Positions 54,801 to 63,723 of a stretch of DNA of 64,000 bases are shown here, piece by piece. The DNA comes from Flavobacterium sp. TR2 (GTDB taxonomy: Bacteria; Bacteroidota; Bacteroidia; Flavobacteriales; Flavobacteriaceae): contig NZ_CP104307.1 in the NCBI RefSeq assembly GCF_025252405.1, positions 1,984,001 to 2,048,000 of the forward strand, in the 5' to 3' direction. A program made the translations under genes and the position numbers. The notes under the pieces were generated by a model. The model made no database searches. It saw only the letters and a program-made list of their open reading frames with translations, and was not told the origin of the DNA. Positions within the stretch are counted from its first letter, which is position 1, and each line of letters opens with the position of its first letter.

Positions 54801-55180
54801 AGGGTTATTTGAGCTCCTGCCTGCAGGGTCCATCCTAATCCGACCCAAGTGGCTTCCTGGTTAACTTTGATGCCTGAAGGATTGTAGCTAAGCGAGATGG
54901 GAAGCTTGTAATCGCCTGCTTCTAAAGTGTGTAGTGGCACTGAAATGTTGGCAAGCCCTTTAGCGAAATTAACATTATAGTCACCGTATTTTTGGAATGC
55001 CTGCGCTTCGGGCGATTTAGGCATGAAATCAGAGATTGTGGTCCAGCTATCTTTTTCGCCAGTCTGGGCTGATAGCAAATTACAGCAGATTAACGCCGTA
55101 AACGCAGTTGCAATTCTGTTTAATGTGTTTTTATCAAAAAGTTTTTTCTCGGCTTTAATTTTATAATTCAAAATCTCCAA
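51875..55180 (-). CDS. Secreted Rhs/YD-repeat protein without toxin tip
   Basis: 1101 residues with a long N-terminal region ending in a signal-like helix (RIATAFTALICCNLLSAQ). The N-terminus SVPLHTLEAGDYKLPISLSYNPSGIKVNQEATWVGLGWTL is typical of Bacteroidota YD-repeat shell proteins. The C-terminus has YD repeats (ITTKFEYDRLGRLVLTRNQDNKIVSENKY) and stops there. There is no RHS core box or polymorphic tip. It could supply part of a shell for the Rhs toxin encoded 2.3 kb away on the other strand, or be an independent wall/surface protein. Confidence 0.85.
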   Translation of the reverse strand: MEILNYKIKAEKKLFDKNTLNRIATAFTALICCNLLSAQTGEKDSWTTISDFMPKSPEAQAFQKYGDYNVNFAKGLANISVPLHTLEAGDYKLPISLSYNPSGIKVNQEATWVGLGWTLQAGAQITLDARDSPDETVDENMPDLDAVSNLLNQTPPWDYCNYEISLLRNNSWIKDVYHFSSPTAQGKFIIGDVQDANRILIYPPDAFKVETSENKHNRQFKITDPQGNVYLFNNTRETSRSVGVEHDTNYYTTAWYVDQIKTPSNNTIDFAYTNDGWHSNTNTNDQIIVSKTYSDCSPGAPQTEIMTGSIKRNSINSTKTFKLSSITYKDFRILFIAQSGRLDLASPSLLDQARFPTENIVPAYLKFIKIQNKVNDAFADSKGYELTYSYFDPGGTELEYVRKRLKLLAVNDLIDDNIATKFTYSDINPPSKNSKEMDAWGYYNGASNNLTLVPRQHIWLNNGKVTLGSANRDVNTNAAQAGILTEIQYPTKGKTKFIYESNSYFGVDELNRNREVIENSHIVQGKGSPLSTLEEDCDSCFVYNEIKYDLIDASARLAFKINYTGNLTINKYQYARVRVYKNGSSAPIFDSSKVRSSMAFDESVNLSGSGSVYIEAFGQEMSVRDLQLIYIKLDDIPKNVSGPGLRIAAIENYADDLTLASKKKYSYAIPDQGSKSSGRLVFDAVRKFDPETFRTYEKIRCGSQFGTFWKIDYNTIYSGQSPYFLMNEVYYTDVKEENIDYTNVLKNGYTAYNYDFTPSYNSQDGSINIEFDWLRGNLLSKKVYNSNNKILQEEQNAYFEDTSKTTTISGIKIFTREKFITCPNVNGPPPNIVPFQNMGYRYVISWHYLKSKTVTETFYDASNNVKSTVVSSTSFNYNNPMHMQLSSQKTTSSKGETLEIKHFYPGDSELDAEPLMSNLVAANRLIPIKTQNFVKSNKISESKKIFKDWGNQLIQPEIIQSSKGNAPLENRIRIVELDNTNGNLLQQKQENGIDITYIWGYNGIYPIAKIENMSYQQVKTALGMNDEAIRSLTEVPSGFRALLPANSFATTYTYKLGIGVSSIIDPKGITTKFEYDRLGRLVLTRNQDNKIVSENKYNYRY

Positions 55181-55649
55181 TGTTTTTTAGGATAAATATG
55201 TTTGGTAAAAATCCGACAAATTTAATTTTTTTAACTACTGTTCAATGTTTTTTTTAAAATATTTTTTCTTTTTTTTATTTGATCCCCATGTTTGCTGACA
55301 GAATTAGTGCATTGATGGAGAATTGATTCATTTTGGCAAATATCTAAACAGTAATGATGAAATGTTAAAATTAGTGTCCAGTCATCTTTTTTTGGAAATG
55401 ATGTTTGCGGTTTTTTTAGTGTTAATGGCTATTTTTTTTATTATTCGCGAAAATTGGCCATCGTTTATTTTTGCATAGGATTTTGTGTTTTATTGCTTGC
55501 CTAGACTGTGTTTTTTTAAGATGTTTTTTTAATCTGTGGTTTTATATTTAGACACTAGTTAAAAAATTACGGAATTTCTTATAGAATTTTACAAAAAAAC
55601 TATTAGTTTCGCCTCCGAATTTTAAAAAAGCAAATACAAATCCTACGAA
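55181..55649. other. Divergent 469-bp gap
   Basis: AT-rich region between the Rhs gene (minus) and the T9SS repeat protein (plus). TAGTTTCG at 55604-55611 is a weak -7 match for the plus gene. I see no coding sequence. Confidence 0.4.
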
Positions 55650-57320
55650 ATGAATATGAAGGGACTTTACTTTCCATTACTTTTTTTTGTGTCTTTTTTT
55701 GCCCGTTCTCAAGATATACTTTGGGAGAAATCTTACGGCGGCACGCATGCTGACTACCTTTTTGATGCCCAACCGACAGCTGATTATGGCTTCATTTTAG
55801 CCGGAAGTTCGCTCTCAAATAAAACAGGCAATAAAGATGATGACAATCATGGGGACTTAGATTTTTGGGTTTGGAAGATGAAAGAGAATGGCGAACAGGA
55901 TTGGCAGAAAAGTTTCGGAGGCACTGGCTTTGATTTTCTTCAGAGCATTAAAAATACTAGAGACGGCGGGTTTATTCTTGCTGGAACTTCCAGTTCTTCA
56001 AAAGGTTTTCAGAAAAAAGACCCCTGTAGGGGCCTTGCCGATTTCTGGGTGATAAAGCTAAATGCTGCAGGAGAGGAACAATGGCAGCGAACAATTGGAG
56101 GAAGCGGTCAGGATGAACTGTTATGCGCTTTTCAGACAAGAGACGGAGGTTACATTCTTGGGGGATCGTCAAGTTCGAGCCCAAATTCGATTTCTGCTTC
56201 AAAATTGGATGAAAACTCTTTTGCGGCAGATATCTATTCTAAATCTGAAAAGAGCAGAGGAAGCATGGATTACTGGGTTGTCAAATTAGACAGAGAAGGC
56301 GTTATCCAATGGCAGAAAACTTATGGAGGCCAATATTCTGATATTTTGAGAAGTATGGAACAGACCTCTGATAACGGTTATATTCTTGCCGGATACTCTA
56401 ATTCTCCCATTTCTGGCGATAAAACAGAAGCAAATAAAGGCGTTGGCGATTATTGGATTTTAAAAATAAATGACACAGGAGCAATACAGTGGCAGAAAAC
56501 GTATGGAGGAGATGGCGATGACCAGCCTTACGTGATCCATCAGACTAAGGACGAGGGATATATTTTAGGAGGAAATTCTAACAGCTCCAATGCATTGACA
56601 ACAGAAGGAGGAATCGTTGCCAACGGAACAGATTACTGGATTCTTAAACTAGATAAGGACGGGGGAGTGCTATGGAGCAAAACTTTTGATTTTGGTAAGG
56701 TAGATATTTTAACCTCGCTAGTTGAAAATGAAGATAATACCTATTTAATTGGAGGTCATGCACGCAATTCACGCCCTAAATCTGGAGGCGGCAGTTTAGT
56801 GTCAAAAGCAGTCGGAATGGCTGCCAAAGAAAAAGACGGCATAAACGATTACATAGCTTTGAAAATCAATGGAGATGGAGATGAAGTCTGGAATAAAAGC
56901 GTCGGAAGCGGCGGCGAAGACATTCTTCGCAAACTGATTGAAACCAGAGATGGGGGATATTTAATGGCCGGAACTTCAAATTCGGGTTCTTCAAAAGATA
57001 AAAATTCTAATATAGGATCTAGCGATTTCTGGGTTGTCAAGCTTAAGGATAAAGCCAAAATAGAAAAAGTGAAATCAAGCATTGAAGCAATTCCTAATCC
57101 TGTTTCCACTTATACAAATGTTATAATCGGATATGATTTTAAAGAAGGGACAGCAGCTGTAGTGGATATGGCAGGCCGCACGCTGCAGTATTTTTCAATT
57201 TCAGGCAGGACAGTCCCGGTAGACTTAAGCCGATATGCTGAAGGGGTATATATTATCAATGTAAAAACGGATGTTAGAACTGACTCGGTTAAAGTAATAA
57301 AAAGAATAACGGGCAGATAA
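55650..57320 (+). CDS. T9SS type A-sorted repeat protein
   Basis: 556 residues. A signal peptide (LYFPLLFFVSFFARS) is followed by about seven repeats of roughly 60 residues: WxKxYGGxxxDxxxxxxxTxDxGYILAGxSxS...DYWxxKLDxxGxxxW. These look like propeller blades of the delta-60 type. The C-terminal ~75 residues (IEAIPNPVSTYTNVIIGY...DMAGRTLQ...YAEGVYIINVKTD...KVIKR) are a type A T9SS sorting domain, so it is exported and probably attached to the surface. The second ATG at 55656 is an alternative start. Confidence 0.9.
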   Translation: MNMKGLYFPLLFFVSFFARSQDILWEKSYGGTHADYLFDAQPTADYGFILAGSSLSNKTGNKDDDNHGDLDFWVWKMKENGEQDWQKSFGGTGFDFLQSIKNTRDGGFILAGTSSSSKGFQKKDPCRGLADFWVIKLNAAGEEQWQRTIGGSGQDELLCAFQTRDGGYILGGSSSSSPNSISASKLDENSFAADIYSKSEKSRGSMDYWVVKLDREGVIQWQKTYGGQYSDILRSMEQTSDNGYILAGYSNSPISGDKTEANKGVGDYWILKINDTGAIQWQKTYGGDGDDQPYVIHQTKDEGYILGGNSNSSNALTTEGGIVANGTDYWILKLDKDGGVLWSKTFDFGKVDILTSLVENEDNTYLIGGHARNSRPKSGGGSLVSKAVGMAAKEKDGINDYIALKINGDGDEVWNKSVGSGGEDILRKLIETRDGGYLMAGTSNSGSSKDKNSNIGSSDFWVVKLKDKAKIEKVKSSIEAIPNPVSTYTNVIIGYDFKEGTAAVVDMAGRTLQYFSISGRTVPVDLSRYAEGVYIINVKTDVRTDSVKVIKRITGR

Positions 57321-57506
57321 TAGGTGAAAAAACTTCACAGATCCAATACATTTAGCTGGCTTGCTACAGTTCAGTAAATAGATAGATTTGAAGCAATCAA
57401 AGAATCAAACATACAACACCAAAGCTTTTTCAAACAGCAATTCTTTATCTGCATATATTTTAGGGATTGGATGGTTTTATAATTGTAAAGCTTAAGATAA
57501 ATTTTT

Positions 57507-60500
57507 ATGAAAAGAAAACTATTCTCAATAATATTATTAATTATTGCAAATTTTTGCTTTGGGCAAGATGCAAAATCGGGAATTACTACTATGGCTGGGG
57601 CTGGAGGAGGAGTTGCAACATATTGGTATATGGATTTTGATGGAGATGGATTTGGGGAGAAGGGGCTAGAATACCAGCCTATTAAAAGCGTTAATCAGCC
57701 CGAAGGTTATGTAGATAATAATGTTGATTTGGACGATAATGACCGTTATATCACCAATATCCCTCCGATTATGTATTATCTGGATCAGGATCGCGATACT
57801 TTTGGAAGCACTCAAGGCCGCCTCTATAGTGTTAGGCCCAGCATATATTACGTTACAAATAATACGGACTGTAACGATAACGATGGAACGATTAATCCTA
57901 ATACAAAATGGTATCGTGATTCAGATGGAGATACTTACGGAAATCCAGCTATTGTTCTGACCCAATGCTTGCAGCCAACTGGATATGTCAGGAATGCATC
58001 TGATTATGATGATTCTACAGGAAATATTATCAATATTGCTCCACAATATTTTTATCAGGATAGAGATGGAGATAGTTTTGGCAATCCTTCAGTAGCGGTG
58101 TACTATAGTTATATGCCTGCTGGATATGTTACCAATAACTTAGATTGCAACGATGGTCGTGGGGAAATTAATCCTAACACCTATTGGTATCGTGATGGAG
58201 ATGGAGATACTTTCGGGTCGGGAGAAATCTATGTAAAAACGTGTGTTCAGCCAGAGGGGTATGTTCTCAATTATGAAGATCAAGATGATGGCACAGCAAA
58301 CATTACCAATATTCCCCCTCGATATTATTCCCGAGATTTTGACCGTGATGGTTTTGGGGATCCGCTTAACACTGTGTATTATAGTATAGCTCCGGCAGGA
58401 TATATCGATAATGCTCTTGATTGCAATGACTTTGATGCGACAGTTAATCCCAACAAAATTTGGTATCGTGATGTAGATAGGGATAGTTATGGAGTTGCCT
58501 CCGTAACGACGCAAAGTTGTCAAAAACCGGATGGCTACGTGGACAATGCATCTGATTATGATGATTCCACAGGCAATATAACCAATATTGCTCCACAGTA
58601 TTTTTACAAAGATTATGACACTGATACTTTTGGAGATCCCGCAAATTATGTATATTATAGCAATATGCCGGCAGGTTATGTTGCTAATAATTTAGATTGC
58701 AATGACTTCAATAAAATGATTAATCCCGAAACAAAATGGTATCGCGATTTTGATAAAGATGGTTTTGGAGATAATAGTGTAGTGCTGTTGAGCTGTCTGC
58801 AGCCAGATGGATATGTTGGCAACAATGCGGACTGTAATGATGCTGTTAATTTGCTTAATCCAAATTCAGTTTGGTATCGAGATACAGATGGAGATGGATT
58901 TGGATCGGTTTCATCAACAGTTATCAGCTGCACGCAGCCGATAGGCTACGTATCTAATGCAGCAGATTATGATGATAGCACCGGAAATATTACTAACATA
59001 GCTCCGCAAACATTCTATCGGGATGTAGATAAGGATGGTTTTGGAAATCCTGCTTCAAGTGTGTTCTACAGTAAAGTTCCAGATGGTTATGTAACTAACA
59101 ATTTAGACTGTCATGACGGTGATAATACCTTAAATCCAGATACAAAATGGTATGCCGACAATGATTCAGATGGTTTAGGAGATCCGTCAAATTATGTTCA
59201 GCAATGCACAATGCCAGCTGGGAAATATGTGCGAAACAATACAGATAATTGTCCTCTTATCTCGGGCAGCAGTTCAGATTGCAATAATATCATTGCCCCT
59301 TCCGACCAGAATTATGTTATCAGTAAAATTTACAAAGAGCCAATCGACACTGTTTTAGAATCTCCCTCATTGGAACAGGCACAAACCAGCATAACTTATT
59401 TTGATGGGCTGGGAAGACCTGTGCAAAAAATTGCCAATAGGCAATCCACTGCCGGTAAGGATATTGTCACTCATATTGGCTATGATAATTTAGGCAGAGA
59501 TTTTCAGGATTATTTGCCTTATGAATCATCTTCGGCTAATATGGCGTTTGAAACCAATGCGAAAGATAATACATTAGCTTTTTACAATGTAGATAAATAT
59601 GGTAATACTTCTAATCCATATTCGCAAAAAGAACTGGAGTCTTCTCCGCTAAACAGAGTTTTAAAGCAGGCTGCCCCTGGAAATCCATGGGCAATGGGCA
59701 GCGGGCATGAAATAAAAATGGAATATCAGAGCAATCTGACAGCAGATGCCGTAAAAATGTATCAGGCAGCAGCCTCTTGGAATGAAGGTTCAGGACTCTA
59801 TGATATTTCCATTTCAGAAGACGGAACATATGGGGAAAATGCCTTGTATAAAAGCGTTACCTATGATGAAAACACTGCACCTGGATCTAATGCGGGCACA
59901 GAAGAATTTAAGAATAAAGAAGGCCAGATTGTGTTGAAAAGAACCTACAATGCAGGAGACAGACACGATACTTATTATGTCTATGACATCTATGGAAATC
60001 TCACTTACGTGATTCCGCCAAAAGCAGAAGGCGCCGTAGATTTCAATGTTTTAAATAGTTTGTGCTATCAATACAAATACGACAGTAAAAACCGTCTGGT
60101 AGAGAAAAAACTGCCGGGAAAACAATGGGAATTTATTGTTTACGATAAACTTGATAGGCCCGTTGCAACAGGACCTGCATTATCTCCTTTTAAAGATGAG
60201 ACCGCATCGGGATGGATGATCACTAAATATGATGCTTTTAATAGACCAATTTACACAGGCTGGAGCAGCCAGACCTCAAATGCAGCGACGCGTAAATCTT
60301 TGCAGGATGCGCAAAATGCAGCGACGGTTCTATTTGAAACAAAACAGACTTCCGGAACAATTGACGGAATCGAAGCATATTACAGCAATGTTATAGCACC
60401 GACAAGCTTTAAGCTTTTAACTGTTAATTATTATGATGATTATACTTTTCCAAATGCACAGACGCCTCCGACTTCAATAGAAGGCCAGTCTATTTTGCAA

Positions 60501-62696
60501 AATGTGAAAGGCATGGCTTCAGGAAGCTGGACAAGAGCGGTGACTACATCTTCTTCAACAGCAGGCGAAACCAGCACAATATTTTATGATGATAAGGCAA
60601 GACCGGTAAAAAACTACCTTCAAAACTATTTAGGAGGTTATGCTTCAAGCGAAAGCAAACTTGATTTTACAGGAAAAACACTCTATACAGTAACAAAACA
60701 CAAAAGAACTTCTGGCAATCCAGAGATTGCGGTAAGAGAAGAATTCAGCTATTCTCCTCAAGACCGACTGCTTACCCATACACATCAGGTAAATGGCGGA
60801 ATAGTAGAACTTTTGGCTGACAATACTTACGATGCCTTAGGGCAGCTGATTAGCAAGAAAACCGGTAGCAGCGTTGGAAACCCGCTTCAGAAAGTGGACT
60901 ATAAGTATAACATTAGGGGCTGGCTGAAAGAAATTAATAAAACGGGCAATCTGCAGCAGGATACAGACCCTGTCGATTTATTTGCCTTCAAGATTAATTA
61001 CGAAACCACACAGACAGATATATCAGATGTAAGGGCACTCTACAATGGAAACATCTCAGAAACATTCTGGAAAACGGCTTCAGATTTAAACGAAAGGGCT
61101 TATGGCTATAAATATGATAATCTGAACCGTCTTACCAATGCCGTTTATGAAAAGAACGGTATGGCTACAAGCGCCTATGACGAAAATCTGTCTTATGACA
61201 AAAACGGAAATATAATGAAGCTGATCCGCAAGGGAGATTACGACCCTGAAGTAGGCAATCTTGATATGGACGATTTGGTTTATACTTATCCGGCAAACTC
61301 AAACCAGCTGTCTAAAGTTGAAGATAATTCCAATAACACCAGCGGATTTAACGATGCCAATAAAATTGGGGATGATTACAGTTATGATGATAACGGAAAT
61401 ATGATTGCCGATAAGAACAAAAATATCACTGACATAAGTTACAATCATTTAAATCTGCCGAAGAAAATAACATTTGGAACAACAGGAAGCATTGAGTACT
61501 TTTACAATGCCTCTGGGCAGAAACTGAAAAAAGCGGTTACCGAAGGCACTGTTACTGCCGTTACTGATTATTTGGGAGGCTACCAGTACAAGGACAATGT
61601 TCTGGAGTTTTTCCCGACGGCAGAGGGGTATGTAAAAAATACGGCAGGAGCGCTTTCGTATGTTTTCCAGTACAAAGACCATTTAGGAAACATGCGCATA
61701 ACCTACGCTAAAAACCCGACAACGCAGGTTCTTGAAATTATTGAAGAGAATAACTATTATCCTTTTGGATTAAAGCACAAAGGGTATAATGATTATCTGC
61801 CGACAGCGAATAAGTATAAGTTCAGCGGAAAAGAACTACAAGACGAGCTAGGACTTAACATGTACGATTTTGGTGCTAGAAATTATGACCCTGCGCTTGG
61901 AAGATGGATGAATGTTGACCCACTATCTGAATTGGCAGATGATTTAACACCGTATCATTACGCTAATGATAATCCAATTGTATATACTGACCCAGATGGT
62001 TTGAGTGCGGAAAAATCATCTAATAATAATTTTGAAACAGTATATAAAGATACAAAAGGTAATGTAGTTCTTGATACAGATGATGGAAGTGATGATATTG
62101 TTATTGTTCCAGATGCAAAATTGAAAGATTTTAAAGAGCTGATAAAATATACTGACCCAAATCTTTACAATTCAAAAGACTGGAATGACCATTTTAAATC
62201 TGAATTCTTAGGAATAAAGAATCCAAATGAAATGAATGCATTGTTAGATGGATTCACGACACAATGGTCAAGGCAAAATGCTATTAATTATTTGCAAAAT
62301 CCTACAGGGGCTAATGCAATGATGATGGCGTTTAGTGAGGCGTTAAGCCAATGGACTGACCCCCAGCAAGTATTAGCAGCGGCTTCTGTGTTAGCATTTA
62401 GACCTAGTGCTAATGGCGTAATTTATTTGAGAGAAGATTTAACAGGTGCTTTGAAGCCATATGTTGGACAAGCGAAAAATGAAGCTAGATATTTAGCAAG
62501 ACAAGCGGAACATGCACGTGCGTATCCTGATTCTCATTTCAAGTTTACGGTAATTGATAAAGGAAGTGCTAATGGAAGTTTCCCTACTTCATTAGACCTT
62601 AAAGAACAAAAAGCTTTAGATAAGTTAGGAGGACCAACAAATAAAGCGAATCCGAAAGGAGGAGCATCGAACAAAAAAAATATAATTCGGAAATAA
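57507..62696 (+). CDS. Rhs polymorphic toxin with MopE-like repeats and GIY-YIG-like nuclease tip
   Basis: 1729 residues. Signal peptide (IILLIIANFCFGQ). Residues ~40-580 hold twelve MopE-like repeats of the form WYRDxDGDxFGxP...C.QPxGYVxNxxDxDD, Asp-rich and probably metal binding. Then come the DUF6443-like start (ITYFDGLGRPVQK), many YD repeats, the RHS core (DHLGNMRITY...FSGKELQDELGLNMYDFGARNYDPALGRWMNVDPL) and the pre-toxin DPDGL near 1495. The variable tip (about 1500-1729) ends with a GIY-YIG-like nuclease: GVIYL...LKPYVGQ, Arg, RQAEH, a later Glu in KEQKAL and Asn in NKAN. It would cut nucleic acid in competitor cells. Confidence 0.9.
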   Translation: MKRKLFSIILLIIANFCFGQDAKSGITTMAGAGGGVATYWYMDFDGDGFGEKGLEYQPIKSVNQPEGYVDNNVDLDDNDRYITNIPPIMYYLDQDRDTFGSTQGRLYSVRPSIYYVTNNTDCNDNDGTINPNTKWYRDSDGDTYGNPAIVLTQCLQPTGYVRNASDYDDSTGNIINIAPQYFYQDRDGDSFGNPSVAVYYSYMPAGYVTNNLDCNDGRGEINPNTYWYRDGDGDTFGSGEIYVKTCVQPEGYVLNYEDQDDGTANITNIPPRYYSRDFDRDGFGDPLNTVYYSIAPAGYIDNALDCNDFDATVNPNKIWYRDVDRDSYGVASVTTQSCQKPDGYVDNASDYDDSTGNITNIAPQYFYKDYDTDTFGDPANYVYYSNMPAGYVANNLDCNDFNKMINPETKWYRDFDKDGFGDNSVVLLSCLQPDGYVGNNADCNDAVNLLNPNSVWYRDTDGDGFGSVSSTVISCTQPIGYVSNAADYDDSTGNITNIAPQTFYRDVDKDGFGNPASSVFYSKVPDGYVTNNLDCHDGDNTLNPDTKWYADNDSDGLGDPSNYVQQCTMPAGKYVRNNTDNCPLISGSSSDCNNIIAPSDQNYVISKIYKEPIDTVLESPSLEQAQTSITYFDGLGRPVQKIANRQSTAGKDIVTHIGYDNLGRDFQDYLPYESSSANMAFETNAKDNTLAFYNVDKYGNTSNPYSQKELESSPLNRVLKQAAPGNPWAMGSGHEIKMEYQSNLTADAVKMYQAAASWNEGSGLYDISISEDGTYGENALYKSVTYDENTAPGSNAGTEEFKNKEGQIVLKRTYNAGDRHDTYYVYDIYGNLTYVIPPKAEGAVDFNVLNSLCYQYKYDSKNRLVEKKLPGKQWEFIVYDKLDRPVATGPALSPFKDETASGWMITKYDAFNRPIYTGWSSQTSNAATRKSLQDAQNAATVLFETKQTSGTIDGIEAYYSNVIAPTSFKLLTVNYYDDYTFPNAQTPPTSIEGQSILQNVKGMASGSWTRAVTTSSSTAGETSTIFYDDKARPVKNYLQNYLGGYASSESKLDFTGKTLYTVTKHKRTSGNPEIAVREEFSYSPQDRLLTHTHQVNGGIVELLADNTYDALGQLISKKTGSSVGNPLQKVDYKYNIRGWLKEINKTGNLQQDTDPVDLFAFKINYETTQTDISDVRALYNGNISETFWKTASDLNERAYGYKYDNLNRLTNAVYEKNGMATSAYDENLSYDKNGNIMKLIRKGDYDPEVGNLDMDDLVYTYPANSNQLSKVEDNSNNTSGFNDANKIGDDYSYDDNGNMIADKNKNITDISYNHLNLPKKITFGTTGSIEYFYNASGQKLKKAVTEGTVTAVTDYLGGYQYKDNVLEFFPTAEGYVKNTAGALSYVFQYKDHLGNMRITYAKNPTTQVLEIIEENNYYPFGLKHKGYNDYLPTANKYKFSGKELQDELGLNMYDFGARNYDPALGRWMNVDPLSELADDLTPYHYANDNPIVYTDPDGLSAEKSSNNNFETVYKDTKGNVVLDTDDGSDDIVIVPDAKLKDFKELIKYTDPNLYNSKDWNDHFKSEFLGIKNPNEMNALLDGFTTQWSRQNAINYLQNPTGANAMMMAFSEALSQWTDPQQVLAAASVLAFRPSANGVIYLREDLTGALKPYVGQAKNEARYLARQAEHARAYPDSHFKFTVIDKGSANGSFPTSLDLKEQKALDKLGGPTNKANPKGGASNKKNIIRK

Positions 62697-62707
62697 TAAT
62701 TATTTAT

Positions 62708-63226
62708 ATGAAATTAAAAGAAGGAGATATATTTGAGTTTTCCATCAGTGAAAATTCAAAATGCTATGGACAGATTGTAAATTTTTACAAAAAAGATGCT
62801 TTTAGTATTGTAATTTTTGAAGGTTCGTATCGTTCCAGACCTGAGATTGAAGAATTATTAAACGATAATATCCTTCTTTTTGGAAATACCTTTGATGCAA
62901 AATTTTATCATAAACAATGGATTGTAATTGACAATGTGAAATCAAATCTGGATAAAATTAAGTTACCGTACTATAAAATAGGAACAGAGCCAGTTTACAT
63001 TCAAGATTTTTTTGATAATAAAATAAGAAAAGCAAATTCAGAAGAAGAACAAATATTGTTTTATAAATCATATAATGCACCAGTAGGATTCGAGTTAGCA
63101 ATGAAAGCATATTACAAAATTATTGAATGGAACGACGCATATGATGAGATGTTATATTCTAATGTGATAAAAAGCATAGATTTAATTGAAAATAGTCAAA
63201 CTGCCAATAAGAAAAAGTGGTGGTAA
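62708..63226 (+). CDS. Candidate Imm26-type immunity protein for the Rhs toxin
   Basis: 172 residues, cytosolic. The N-terminal half (KLKEGDIFEFSISENSKCYGQIV...FSIVIFEG) follows the Imm26 pattern GDIFxIPLxxGxxGxGxV. It begins 11 bp after the toxin stop, the classic place for a cognate immunity gene. Toxin-immunity pairing is inferred from position and family, not shown. Confidence 0.8.
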   Translation: MKLKEGDIFEFSISENSKCYGQIVNFYKKDAFSIVIFEGSYRSRPEIEELLNDNILLFGNTFDAKFYHKQWIVIDNVKSNLDKIKLPYYKIGTEPVYIQDFFDNKIRKANSEEEQILFYKSYNAPVGFELAMKAYYKIIEWNDAYDEMLYSNVIKSIDLIENSQTANKKKWW

Positions 63227-63723
63227 GCATTTTGAGTAGTATAGAATAAATAAAGGAGTATACTAAAAAAGCCATTCCATTACGGAGTGGCTTTTGCTTT
63301 TATAGCACTTTAAAGTGTACCAAACTGTTAAAATAGAATTCATGTTAGCCTGCAACTGCTAGGCAATCTCAATGGATTTGAAAAATAGCACTCAGAGCAC
63401 CCTCCCTCCCTGTATCGGCTGTTTAAGTACTAAATTCCACGATTTAAACCTCAAATTACCTCCCCGTACTATAAAATTGTGTACTTATACCAACCGTTAC
63501 CATCCGTGTTCCAAGTGAAACTCTACAGTTTTTCAAACTCTACTGACCAGTGTGTCATTTTGGAACGCTTATTTTTCCATCCAGAAAAATATTTTTGAAA
63601 AAAAAGTGCCAAAAAGCTACACTTTTCAAGATTCGTTAGTATTTATTGTAAAGATGCTTGACTAACCTCCTTGTATGGACTTCCTGTATCTAACCAATAA
63701 CGAGATAGTAACGAACCTAAGAA
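63227..63723. other. 497-bp gap at the edge of a probable mobile element
   Basis: A terminator (GCCATTCC/GGAGTGGC, about 63272-63290) closes the toxin operon. From about 63340 the base composition and word use change (CACCCTCCCTCCCTGTATCG). I see no gene, integrase or clear att repeat here. Confidence 0.5.

Noticed and set aside
57620..59240. Possible CRISPR-like or minisatellite array
   Set aside because: The periodicity comes from protein-coding MopE-like repeats in a long open frame, with variable sequence between conserved codons.
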